Assembly (NCBI GenBank): GCA_044225675.1
Contig: JBGAIH010000026.1
Span: forward strand, 9,963 to 73,962
From: JACMQX01 sp044225675
GTDB lineage: Bacteria > Pseudomonadota > Gammaproteobacteria > Burkholderiales > Burkholderiaceae_C
DNA length: 64,000 nucleotides
Direction: 5' to 3'
A program made the position numbers and the translations under genes. The notes beneath the pieces are model-generated. The model had not been told where the DNA came from. It did no database searches and saw only the letters and a list, made by a program, of their open reading frames with translations. Shown piece after piece: positions 1 through 7,590 of this stretch (the first letter of the stretch is position 1; every line of letters begins with the position of its first letter).

Positions 1-565
1 CCCAGAGAATGCTCATTTGCGCCCGGTACGCCTGTTGCCGCGCTGAATCGGTGCGCGCCTTGAGCAGGCCTTCCTCCTCGCGCTGCACCTCCTGCATCAC
101 GCCCCGGATCGCATCGGCGAGCTGCCGGTTCATGTCGCCGCCCAAGGCCTGCGTTGCAGCCGGCAGGCCCTTGGCGGCACGTACACCGGCGATGTCACCG
201 ACAAGTACCGCGTACTCGCGCGTCAGCTCGGCCATGCGGTCGACCCGCCGCTGCTGCGCAGGGTTGTCCGTCACCAGTGTGCGCAGTTCGCCCAGCGTGC
301 GGGTGGCGTCGCCCAGCGCAGTTTGCATCCGCTCGCGCTGGCGCTCGTCCCCGAGCAGCAGGTAGTTGCGCAAGGCGTTGGCCGCGTCCTTGAGAGAGCT
401 GCTGACTTCGTCGCGCGTGGCGAGCACCTCATACGTATGGCGGTTGAGATCCTCCGCCTGGATCAGGCGGGTGGTGCTCTGGTGACTCACGTACCCGACC
501 GCGATGAAGATCAGCGCCGCTGCGCCGAAGGCCGCGGCGATGCGCATGCCGACTGTCTGTCTCAT
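1..565 (-). CDS. Methyl-accepting chemotaxis receptor, CHASE3-like sensor (N-terminal part, cut by window edge)
   Basis: The first 188 residues are present; the rest lies before base 1. Residues 8-25 form a membrane segment after a short basic N-terminus. The following helical region carries the N-Y-L-L-L-G-D-E-R pattern typical of CHASE3/four-helix periplasmic sensor domains. The start ATG (565-563) overlaps the stop of the CheW gene as ATGA, so the two are translationally coupled. Being last of a CheW-CheR-CheW-receptor string, it is the likely receptor of this chemosensory complex. The HAMP and methylated signalling domains are expected beyond the edge but cannot be seen. Confidence 0.8.
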   Translation of the reverse strand, partial: MRQTVGMRIAAAFGAAALIFIAVGYVSHQSTTRLIQAEDLNRHTYEVLATRDEVSSSLKDAANALRNYLLLGDERQRERMQTALGDATRTLGELRTLVTDNPAQQRRVDRMAELTREYAVLVGDIAGVRAAKGLPAATQALGGDMNRQLADAIRGVMQEVQREEEGLLKARTDSARQQAYRAQMSILW

Positions 566-1227
566 GATGTTTCCTCCGTGTTCCCTGAATCGGGCATCTC
601 GTCGACCAGCAGCCGCGGATCGGCCAGCAGGGCGGGCACGTCCAGCAAGGTCCGGCCTTCGGTCGTGACGCCGCGCACCCAGGCGGCCGCATGGGCGCTG
701 TCGTCGTCGTGCTTGCCCGGCCGTGGTTGCAGCAGGGCAAGGTCCAGGGGCCGCACCGCCCCTGCGTCGTCGGCCGGGATGGCCAGCTCGACATCACCGG
801 ACTGCAGCAGCACGATGCTGGCGCCTGAGGCACCGGCATCACCGTCGGCCGCAGCAGCGTTCGTCAAGGTGGGCTCCGCACCGTGTCCGGCCTGCAGGCC
901 CGGCAACGCGGCCAGCCGCAGCACGGGCACGATCCGGCCCCGCACGGTGACCAGGCCCAGCACGGCGGCGGGCACGCATGGCAGCGGCGTCAGGCCGCGA
1001 AGCGGGTGAATGCCCCGCACCCAGCGAGCTTCGACGGCCCACCGTGCGCCGTCGGCACTGAACTCGAGCACGTCGACCGAAGCGTGGGTCGCGGGCGCCG
1101 TGGGGCGTTCGGCCAGACGGCGCGCACGGGCCAGCAGCACGGCCTGCGTCCGGTCTTCGGATCCGGGCAGGCCGATAGCGACCGCCTCGGCTCCGGCAGT
1201 CGGGGCGTAGACGAGGGGGGCACTCAT
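562..1227 (-). CDS. CheW-like adaptor protein (221 aa)
   Basis: Couples a chemoreceptor to a CheA kinase. The CheW core runs from about residue 48 to the C-terminus, with the conserved strand VLGLVTVRGRIVPVLRL near residue 90 and a second half ending in a typical LLDVPALLADPRLL helix. It has a long Ala/Gly-rich loop (about 117-137) and is longer than a minimal CheW. It sits between CheR-TPR and the receptor, with four-base overlaps on both sides (ATGA at 1224-1227 and 562-565). In position it matches WspD of Wsp-type systems, although the kinase is outside the window. Confidence 0.85.
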   Translation of the reverse strand: MSAPLVYAPTAGAEAVAIGLPGSEDRTQAVLLARARRLAERPTAPATHASVDVLEFSADGARWAVEARWVRGIHPLRGLTPLPCVPAAVLGLVTVRGRIVPVLRLAALPGLQAGHGAEPTLTNAAAADGDAGASGASIVLLQSGDVELAIPADDAGAVRPLDLALLQPRPGKHDDDSAHAAAWVRGVTTEGRTLLDVPALLADPRLLVDEMPDSGNTEETS

Positions 1228-2804
1228 CGCGCCGTCTCCGGATGCTGTGGCGCCGCGTTCTGGAGAGCCGTGACCAGTTCCGCGACCTGGCTGGCGGCGA
1301 GACCGTCGGCCTCGGGTACCCGCGCATCGGCCTGCAGGCCGTCCAGCAGCCGGCGCACCGTGCCAAGGTGCCGGCGGGCTGCCAGTTCGTCACCTTCTGT
1401 GCGCGCCAGGCGCGCCAGCGCGAGCCAGGCCATGATGAAGCGATCGTCCAGGTAGAGTGCCCGACGCAGCGCCTCGCTCGCTCGCAGCGAATCGGCCTGC
1501 TCGATCAGAACGAGCGCCTGCACGTACGGTGCCACTGCCGACAGCGGCTCGGCCGTTACCCAGGCTTCGCAGCTCTGCAGGGCCTGTGTCCAATATCCCT
1601 GGTCGGCCAGCGCACGGGCCAGGACGCGGTGATCGGCCGACGGGTCTGGGCCGACAGCAGCCGGCAGGGCTTCGGACGGCTTATGGGTTGCAGTGGCAGC
1701 TGCGAGATCAGCGACAGGCTCAGCCCAAGGCCCTGTGACCGGCCTGATGGCAGCTCCTGTGGCAAGCGCGGCGACGGCGTGGGCCGGCGCGTGAGGCCAG
1801 GCCTGGGCAGGTGCTTCGACGAGTGAACGCACGGGCGCGTTGCCGGCCACAGGCTGCATTGCCAGCGCGTTCGGGGCGGCGTCAGCGCAGCGACGGTAAA
1901 AGCGCACGCCGTCGATCACCTCGGCCTCGAAACCGGGGTAGAGCGTATCGCTCGCCTCACCCGGACTCACCAGCAGCCAGCCCCCGGGTACCAGCCGGCG
2001 GCGAAAGCGCGCCACGGTCCGGGCCAGGGCTTCGGGCGACAGGTACATGAGCACGTTGCGGCAGACGATCAGGTCCTGCGGCGGCTCGGTGTCGGCGCGG
2101 GACACGCCTTCGCCAGCCAGGTTGTCGGCTTCGAACCGGACGCACGTGCGCAATGCGTCGCTGACGGCCCAGCCACCCGTCACGCGGCTGAGCCAGCGCC
2201 TCCGCAGGGCGAACGGGTCGCCGCGGAACGACCAGTCGCCGTAGACGCCGAGACGCGCACGGGCCAGGAAGGCCGGGTTGATGTCGGTGCCCAGGACTGT
2301 GGAGCCGGACAGCCGTGCCCGCTGCAGCAGGATCGCCAGCGTGTAGACCTCTTCGCCGGTGCAGCAGCCCGCGCTCCACAGGCGAAGCGCACGGGGCGTG
2401 GTGGCCTGCAACCGGGGCAGCACGTGATTGGCCAGTGCATGGATGGCCGGTGGGTCGCGAAAGAAGTAGGTCTCGCCGACGGTCAGGTGCTGCGCGAGCA
2501 GCGCGATGGTTTCGGCCTCGGGCTTCGCTGCCGTGAGTTGCGCGACATACTGGGCAACGCTCTGCGCCCCGGCACTTTCGCTCGCGGCGGCAACGCCGCG
2601 AGCGAACTGGCTCAGTCTGGACGAAGGGAAGGCCAGGCCGGTCCAGCGGGCCAGGTGTCCGGCCAACTGCTGCCATTGCGACGGCGGAACACCATGGTGC
2701 GGCAGGGCGGGCTCCGCACCGGGGCGAGGCGCTGCGGCGGGTACGACGTGGTGCGCGCGCGGGGGGGCGTCGGGGTGCGCCTCCGACACACTGGCGGCCA
2801 TCAC
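1224..2804 (-). CDS. CheR-type chemoreceptor glutamate methyltransferase with C-terminal TPR region
   Basis: Transfers methyl groups from SAM to receptor glutamates. The CheR N-domain ends near residue 117 with TVGETYFFRD. The SAM-binding motif LWSAGCCTGEE is at about 142-152, followed by GTDINP and DLIVCRNVLMYL. After a low-complexity Ala/Pro linker (about 300-390), residues 395-500 look like TPR helices. A CheR with TPRs between two CheW genes is the arrangement of wspB-wspC-wspD. The start ATG overlaps the upstream CheW stop. A second ATG directly follows, so the start may be one codon later. Confidence 0.9.
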   Translation of the reverse strand: MMAASVSEAHPDAPPRAHHVVPAAAPRPGAEPALPHHGVPPSQWQQLAGHLARWTGLAFPSSRLSQFARGVAAASESAGAQSVAQYVAQLTAAKPEAETIALLAQHLTVGETYFFRDPPAIHALANHVLPRLQATTPRALRLWSAGCCTGEEVYTLAILLQRARLSGSTVLGTDINPAFLARARLGVYGDWSFRGDPFALRRRWLSRVTGGWAVSDALRTCVRFEADNLAGEGVSRADTEPPQDLIVCRNVLMYLSPEALARTVARFRRRLVPGGWLLVSPGEASDTLYPGFEAEVIDGVRFYRRCADAAPNALAMQPVAGNAPVRSLVEAPAQAWPHAPAHAVAALATGAAIRPVTGPWAEPVADLAAATATHKPSEALPAAVGPDPSADHRVLARALADQGYWTQALQSCEAWVTAEPLSAVAPYVQALVLIEQADSLRASEALRRALYLDDRFIMAWLALARLARTEGDELAARRHLGTVRRLLDGLQADARVPEADGLAASQVAELVTALQNAAPQHPETAR

Positions 2805-3268
2805 GGCGCCTCCGCGAGGGCGTCGTCGGGGAAGAGAAAGCGGGCCGCGTCGGTGACGAGTGCCAGACCGTCAGGCAGATGGACGACGCCATCGAACGGC
2901 ACACCTTGCATCGCCTCGCCGTCGCAGGGCAGAAGGTCGTCGCTGCGGCACCAGGCCAGGCCCCGGGCCTCATCGACCACGACTGCGATCTGGCGCTCGC
3001 CGGCCTGCAGGATCACGAACTGGTCATCGAGGAGAAGGTCGCGCTCGGGCAAGCCGAGGCGATGCCGCGCGCTGACCACGGGCACCGCGCGGCCTGCGAC
3101 GTCGAGCAATCCAATTACCCCCTGCGGCGCGTTAGGCAGCGGCATGGCGTGGGCTGCACGCACGATCCGCACCACCTGGCTGACCAGGAATGCGAGCCGG
3201 CATGGCCCAAGCGCGACCGTGACCAGCGCGATGGAGTCCGCAGTGACTTCCCCTTTCGGCAGCGTCAT
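2801..3268 (-). CDS. CheW-like adaptor protein (155 aa), first gene of the chemosensory operon
   Basis: A compact CheW domain covering the whole protein. IALVTVALGPCRLAFLV opens the first barrel, and GVIGLLDVAGRAVPVVSAR is the conserved CheW core at about 50-68. A strong AGGGGAAAAAG ribosome site precedes the ATG. It is first in the minus-strand string and overlaps CheR-TPR by four bases. Together with the downstream CheW it gives this system two adaptors, as in Wsp-like and other non-flagellar clusters. Whether it feeds a c-di-GMP output or motility cannot be told because CheA, CheB and any output gene lie outside the window. Confidence 0.85.
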   Translation of the reverse strand: MTLPKGEVTADSIALVTVALGPCRLAFLVSQVVRIVRAAHAMPLPNAPQGVIGLLDVAGRAVPVVSARHRLGLPERDLLLDDQFVILQAGERQIAVVVDEARGLAWCRSDDLLPCDGEAMQGVPFDGVVHLPDGLALVTDAARFLFPDDALAEAP

Positions 3269-3282
3269 CTTTTTCCCCTGAA

Positions 3283-3299
3283 CGGCCGATCATCGGCCG
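3283..3299. promoter_or_regulatory. Perfect 17-bp palindrome in the leader of the chemosensory operon
   Basis: The sequence CGGCCGATcATCGGCCG is an exact inverted repeat with one central base, 15-31 bases upstream of the first CheW start. It could be an operator or a leader hairpin. I found no recognised factor for it. Confidence 0.4.
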
Positions 3300-3391
3300 C
3301 ATCCCCAGACCCTTGCTTTTAGTCGGCCATTGTGCGCCCGATCGCGTCAAAAGGAAACCGCATATACCCACAGGTAGCAGGCAATCAAAGG

Positions 3392-4396
3392 CTATAGCCA
3401 GCGCGCCTTGCGGAAGCGCCAGGCGACGAGCGAGCAGGCGGCCACGATGGTGCCGAGCGCCAGCGGGTAACCCCATTGCCACTCGAGCTCGGGCATGTTG
3501 CGGAAGTTCATGCCCCAGATGCCGGCCAGCGAGGTGGACACGCCGAAGATCGCGGCCCAGGCGGCCAGCCGCTTGGTGACTTCACCCTCCTCGATGGTCG
3601 TCATCGCCAGGTTGACCTGGATCGCGGTGCCGATCGTGTCGCGGATGTTGTCGATCAGCGCATTGATGCGCGTGAGGTGGTCGACCACGTCGCGGAAGTA
3701 GTCCTGCACGCCCATGCACATGAGCGGCACGCGCCCGCCGTGCAGGCGCGCCGCGCCTTCGAGCAAGGGCGCAACGGCATGCTTGAGCACCATGACGCGG
3801 CTCTTGAGTTCGTAGAGCCGCTCGATGTTCGCGCGTGCCGCGTTGCGGGTGAAGATGTCGCGCTCGATGGTCTCCAGCTCGGTCTCGAAGTCGTCGAGGA
3901 TCGGGAAGTAGCGGTCGACCACCGCATCCATCAGCGCGTAGAGCACGAAGCCCGATCCGTGGCGCAGCAGCTCGGGTTCACGCTCGCAGCGCTCACGCAC
4001 CCCGAGAAAGCCCTTGGTGCTGCGGTTGCGCACCGACAGCACGTAGTTGCGGCCGGTGAACACGCTGACTTCGCCGACGTTCAGGCCGCCGGGCGTCTCG
4101 ACGCGTTCGACGGGGTCGCAGGGCGCGCCGGGCATCTGCTCGACGAGATGCAGCACGGCGAACAGGGAGTCGCCATATTCTTCGATCTTGGGCCGCTGAT
4201 GGCCGTGCATGGCGTCTTCCACCGCCAGCTCGTGCAGGCCGAACTCATGCTGCATTTCCAGCAGTTCCGCCTGCGTTGCGTCCTGCAAGGCGACCCAGAC
4301 GAAGGTGTCGGGCCGCGCGATGTACTCGCTGATCTCGCTCACCGGCACGTCGGCAAGGCGAGAGCCGTTCTGGTAGGCGACGCAATTGATCAGCAT
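3392..4396 (-). CDS. corA: CorA magnesium/cobalt transporter
   Basis: Inner-membrane pentameric channel for Mg2+ (also Co2+, Ni2+). 334 residues, the usual CorA length. The long soluble N-domain begins with MLINCVAYQ and contains EDAMHGHQRPKIEEYGD. Two C-terminal membrane helices are joined by the selectivity loop with the invariant GMN motif (about residue 295) followed by N-x-P-E. The C-terminus FRKARWL is the typical basic cytoplasmic end. The start at 4396 was chosen because AGGAAAT lies just upstream. An in-frame ATG 48 bases earlier lacks a ribosome site. Confidence 0.95.
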   Translation of the reverse strand: MLINCVAYQNGSRLADVPVSEISEYIARPDTFVWVALQDATQAELLEMQHEFGLHELAVEDAMHGHQRPKIEEYGDSLFAVLHLVEQMPGAPCDPVERVETPGGLNVGEVSVFTGRNYVLSVRNRSTKGFLGVRERCEREPELLRHGSGFVLYALMDAVVDRYFPILDDFETELETIERDIFTRNAARANIERLYELKSRVMVLKHAVAPLLEGAARLHGGRVPLMCMGVQDYFRDVVDHLTRINALIDNIRDTIGTAIQVNLAMTTIEEGEVTKRLAAWAAIFGVSTSLAGIWGMNFRNMPELEWQWGYPLALGTIVAACSLVAWRFRKARWL

Positions 4397-4499
4397 GGCA
4401 ATGGATTTCCTGGTCAGGTGCTCGGTGGCCCATTCTGGCACCAAGCTTGGAGGACTTCACAGCGGCCATGCCTGTCCGCAGGACCTACACTTGGCAGCC

Positions 4500-5246
4500 A
4501 TGCCTGCCAGCCGATTCGACGCCATCGACGCCCTGCGCGGCGTCGCCATCCTCTGGATGACGGCCTTCCATTTCTGCTTCGACCTGAACCACTACGGGTT
4601 CCTGCGGCAGAACTTCTACACCGACCCGTTGTGGACGGTGCAGCGCACACTGATCGTGAGCCTGTTTCTGTTCTGCGCCGGGCTGGGGCAGGCGGTGGCG
4701 GTGGCGCAGGGACAGAGCTGGCAGCGGTTCTGGCGGCGCTGGGTCCAGGTGGCCGGCTGCGCGCTCCTGGTGTCGGCCGGCTCGATGCTGATGTTCCCGG
4801 CGAGCTTCATCTACTTCGGGGTGCTGCACGGCATTGCGGTGATGCTCGTGGTCGTTCGGCTGACGGCGGGGTGGGGCAGGGGGCTCTGGCTTGCCGGCGC
4901 GGCAGCCCTGGCCCTGTGGTGGATCGGCGGTCTGCTGCTGCAACCCGGCGGCGCGCTGGCCGAGCTGGCGCCCGTGCTGGACAGCCGGGCGCTCAACTGG
5001 CTCGGCCTGATCAGCCGCAAACCCGTCACCGAAGACTATGTGCCGCTGCTGCCCTGGCTGGCCGTGATGTGGTGGGGCGTGGCCAGCGGGCAGTGGCTGC
5101 TGCGGCACCACCCGAGCCGCCTTGCGGCCGCGTTGCCCGCCGCCGCCCGACCTCTGGCCTGGCTCGGGCGCTGGAGCCTCAGCTGGTACATGCTGCACCA
5201 GCCGGTGCTGATCGGGCTCGTGGCCGGTGCGGCTGCGCTGAGGTAG
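4500..5246 (+). CDS. DUF1624 / heparan-alpha-glucosaminide N-acetyltransferase-like membrane protein
   Basis: 248 residues with about seven hydrophobic segments. The N-terminus RFDAIDALRGVAILWM followed by AFHFCFDL is the hallmark of DUF1624 (HGSNAT catalytic-like) and of the wider acyltransferase-3 clan: an arginine-containing first helix and a histidine in the second. Bacterial members are thought to move acyl groups across the membrane, but substrates are unknown. The gene is divergent from corA, and there is 104 bp between the two starts. It has no obvious partner, so function is family-level only. Confidence 0.75.
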   Translation: MPASRFDAIDALRGVAILWMTAFHFCFDLNHYGFLRQNFYTDPLWTVQRTLIVSLFLFCAGLGQAVAVAQGQSWQRFWRRWVQVAGCALLVSAGSMLMFPASFIYFGVLHGIAVMLVVVRLTAGWGRGLWLAGAAALALWWIGGLLLQPGGALAELAPVLDSRALNWLGLISRKPVTEDYVPLLPWLAVMWWGVASGQWLLRHHPSRLAAALPAAARPLAWLGRWSLSWYMLHQPVLIGLVAGAAALR

Positions 5247-5311
5247 TCGCGCGGTCCGCAGGATGGCGCTGAAGTCCCTCGCCAACCCGAGTCACCGCGC
5301 GCAGGGCAAAG

Positions 5312-5334
5312 AAAAACGCGGCCCGAAAGCCGCG
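5312..5334 (-). terminator. Rho-independent terminator of the PpiC-type foldase gene
   Basis: Read on the minus strand: CGCGGC stem, loop TTTCGG, GCCGCG stem, then TTTTT. It ends transcription from the foldase gene that stops at 5370. Confidence 0.85.
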
Positions 5335-5369
5335 TCTGGTGCTGGTGGCCCGCCTTGCGCAGAAGGCGA

Positions 5370-6152
5370 TCACTCCACCTTGGCCTTGTCGCGCATGTCC
5401 TTCTGGAACGCGGCCAGGCGCTGCTGCGACAGCTGCTGGGCGATCTGGGGACGCACTTCCTCGATCTTGGGCAGCTGCGCTTCGCGGATGTCGTCGACGC
5501 GGATCACGTGGAAGCCGAACTGCGACTTGACGGGCGTCTCGGTGGTCTGGCCCTTGTTGAGCTTGACCATGGCGTCGGAGAACTCCTTGACGTAGCTGCC
5601 AGGGTTGGCCCAGTCGAGGTCGCCGCCGTTGGCGCCGGAGCCGGGGTCCTTGGATTCCTTCTTGGCGATGTCCTCGAACTTGCCACCCTTCTTGAGGCTG
5701 GCGATGATCTTCTTGGCGTCGTCTTCCTTCTCGACCAGGATGTGGCGGGCGCGGTATTCCTTGCCACCGTTGGCCGCCACGAACTTGTCGTACTCGGCCT
5801 TGATCTCGGCCTCGGTCACGGGGTTCTTCTTCTGGTAGTCGGCGAACAGTTCGCGGATCAGGATGGTCTGGCGTGCCAGTTCGAGCTGGGCCTTGTAGTC
5901 GTCGGTGGCGTCGAGGCCGCGCTTTTGCGCCTCCTGCATGAAGATCTCGCGGGCGATGACCTCGTCCTTGAGCTGGCCCTGCATCTCGGGCGTGACCGGC
6001 CGGCCGGCCTTGGCCACCTGCTGGGCGAGGGCTTCGACGCGGGCCATGGGCACGGGCTTGCCATTGACGATGGCGACGTTCTGCGCAGCGGCGGGCAGGG
6101 CGGCCGCGCCCAGGGCGGCGGCGACTGCAACGGCCAGAAGATGCTTGTTCAT
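5370..6152 (-). CDS. Periplasmic parvulin-type peptidyl-prolyl isomerase (PpiC/SurA-like)
   Basis: Catalyses cis-trans isomerisation of prolyl bonds in exported proteins. 260 residues. Residues 1-24 form a signal peptide ending in A-L-P-A-A-A-Q. A SurA-like helical N-domain follows, then a rotamase domain from about 128, with YRARHILV, a GGDLDW turn, and FGFHVIRVDDIR. The C-terminal helical stretch QQRLAAFQKDMRDKAKVE is typical. The ATG at 6152 starts the signal peptide; an upstream in-frame ATG adds 12 residues that would disrupt it. The gene ends at a clear terminator. Confidence 0.9.
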   Translation of the reverse strand: MNKHLLAVAVAAALGAAALPAAAQNVAIVNGKPVPMARVEALAQQVAKAGRPVTPEMQGQLKDEVIAREIFMQEAQKRGLDATDDYKAQLELARQTILIRELFADYQKKNPVTEAEIKAEYDKFVAANGGKEYRARHILVEKEDDAKKIIASLKKGGKFEDIAKKESKDPGSGANGGDLDWANPGSYVKEFSDAMVKLNKGQTTETPVKSQFGFHVIRVDDIREAQLPKIEEVRPQIAQQLSQQRLAAFQKDMRDKAKVE

Positions 6153-6218
6153 GCGGATTCCTCGGAAGAGAGAGAGTCTGTCAGGCAAAAAAAATGACCA
6201 GTCGGCTCATGCACGTGG

Positions 6219-6482
6219 TCAGAGGGTTTCAATGGCGATGGCGTGGACGCCCTGGTCAATGAAATCCTGGAGCGCATCATACACAAGGCGATGCCGTGCC
6301 ACGCGTGTCCGACCTGTAAACAAAGGTGAAGCGATCCGGACGCGGAAATGGGTGCCGGAGCCGGTGCCGTCGGCACCCGCATGGCCCGCGTGGGCCGCGC
6401 TTTCGTCCAGGACTTCGAGCTGCGCGGGCGCCAGGCGCTCGCGCAGGCGTGACGCCAGGTGGTCTGCGGTGATCTGTCCCAT
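6219..6482 (-). CDS. bolA: BolA family protein
   Basis: 87 residues covering the whole BolA fold, with partial helix-turn-helix character and the strand HFRVRIASPLFTGRTRVARHRLVYDAL. In this family the conserved histidine near that point helps bind a shared [2Fe-2S] cluster with a monothiol glutaredoxin. The start MGQITADHLASRL was chosen as the BolA N-terminus. It follows yciB by 7 bases and precedes the foldase gene, a common order in Burkholderiales (yciB-bolA-ppiC), which links envelope and stress functions. Confidence 0.88.
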   Translation of the reverse strand: MGQITADHLASRLRERLAPAQLEVLDESAAHAGHAGADGTGSGTHFRVRIASPLFTGRTRVARHRLVYDALQDFIDQGVHAIAIETL

Positions 6483-6489
6483 GGGTGCC

Positions 6490-7074
6490 TCAGCGTGGGG
6501 GCGGTTCGTCGCCGTGGGTGGGCGGCTGGTCACCGGGGCCTGGCACCTCATCGCCCTTCAGGTAGCGGGCGATGTAGAAGCCCTGGGCCACGATGAACAG
6601 CACCGGGAAGGCATAGCCCCAGAGCTTGAAGTTCACCCAGGTCTCGGTGCTGTAGAACGCCGCCACATAGCCATTGATGGCCGCCATGAACGCGCAGTAG
6701 CCGATCCAGGCGGCGTTCAGCCGCATCCAGACCGGCTCGGGCAACTCCATCTGGCCGCCGAGCAGCAGCTTGAGGAAATTCTTCTTCATGCCCCAGGTGG
6801 CGACGGCCAGCGCCACCGCCATGGCCGCATACAGCACGGTCGGCTTCCATTTGATGAAGCGCTCGTCCTGCAGCACCAGCGTCAGCGTGCCGAAAATCAG
6901 GATCAGCGCCAGCGTGATCTTGTGCATGGTCTGCAGCTTGCGGTCCATCGTGTAGATCACCGCCATCTGGACCACCGTGGCGCCCATGAGCACCGCCGTG
7001 GCCACATAGATGTTGTAGAGCTTGAAGGCCCCGAAGAACAGCAGGATGGGAAGAAAGTCGAGAAGAAGTTTCAT
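6490..7074 (-). CDS. yciB: Inner-membrane-spanning protein YciB (intracellular septation protein A family)
   Basis: 194 residues with five to six hydrophobic helices. The opening MKLLLDFLPILLFFGAFKLY and the internal pattern KPTVLYA...W..KKNF are diagnostic of YciB/IspZ. In Escherichia coli YciB interacts with divisome and elongasome proteins and supports envelope integrity; a precise activity is not known. The C-terminal tail (about 178-194) is a Pro/Asp/Glu-rich extension beyond the last helix. It lies directly upstream of bolA on the same strand. Confidence 0.92.
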   Translation of the reverse strand: MKLLLDFLPILLFFGAFKLYNIYVATAVLMGATVVQMAVIYTMDRKLQTMHKITLALILIFGTLTLVLQDERFIKWKPTVLYAAMAVALAVATWGMKKNFLKLLLGGQMELPEPVWMRLNAAWIGYCAFMAAINGYVAAFYSTETWVNFKLWGYAFPVLFIVAQGFYIARYLKGDEVPGPGDQPPTHGDEPPPR

Positions 7075-7153
7075 GCAGGGGCGGGCTTGGGCGGTCAGCA
7101 GGCGTCGAGCCGGAACGGGCCGGAGGGGCGAAGCAAGGTGAGGGCGGCAGCCT

Positions 7154-7561
7154 TCAGCTCGGCTTGAAGTCCAGCGAGGCGGAGTTCATGCAGTAGCGCA
7201 GGCCGGTGTCCGTCGGGCCGTCCGGGAACACATGGCCCAGGTGGGCGCCGCACTGCGCGCACACCGTCTCGGTGCGGATCATGCCATGGCTGCGGTCGAC
7301 GATCTCCCGGATCGCGCCGGGAATCGCCAGCGAGAAGCTCGGCCAGCCGCAGCCGGCATCGAACTTGGTGTCGGAGTCGAACAGCTTGCCGCCGCAGCAG
7401 ATGCAGTGGTAGCTGCCGTCGGCCCAGACCTGCTCGTACTTGCCGGTGTAGGGACGCTCGGTGGCGGCATGGCGGGTGACTTCGTAGGCGCCGCGCTCGG
7501 CGCCCTTGTCGGCCAGCAGGGCTTTCCATTCGGCGTCGGTTTTCTGGACGGGATAGGTCAT
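7154..7561 (-). CDS. msrB: Peptide-methionine (R)-S-oxide reductase
   Basis: Reduces methionine-R-sulfoxide in proteins using thioredoxin. 135 residues, full length. Two CxxC pairs bind structural zinc (CICCGG near 60 and CAQCGAHLGHVFPDG near 105). The catalytic cysteine is in RYCMNSASLDF near the C-terminus. The upstream Ser/Gly-rich strand GCGWPSF is also conserved. It is transcribed in the same direction as selO, 29 bases downstream of it. Both act in redox or oxidative-stress physiology, so co-transcription is plausible. Confidence 0.96.
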   Translation of the reverse strand: MTYPVQKTDAEWKALLADKGAERGAYEVTRHAATERPYTGKYEQVWADGSYHCICCGGKLFDSDTKFDAGCGWPSFSLAIPGAIREIVDRSHGMIRTETVCAQCGAHLGHVFPDGPTDTGLRYCMNSASLDFKPS

Positions 7562-7590
7562 GGGGCTCCTTTTCTTGAGGGTGAACGGGC

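Noticed and set aside
9..1009. Plus-strand ORFs across the chemosensory operon
   Set aside because: They lie fully in other frames of well-supported minus-strand genes, with Arg/Ser/Ala-rich shadow composition.
3270..3330. FliA (sigma-28) promoter before the first CheW gene
   Set aside because: TAAA and GCCGATGA are present on the minus strand but 20 bases apart rather than about 15.
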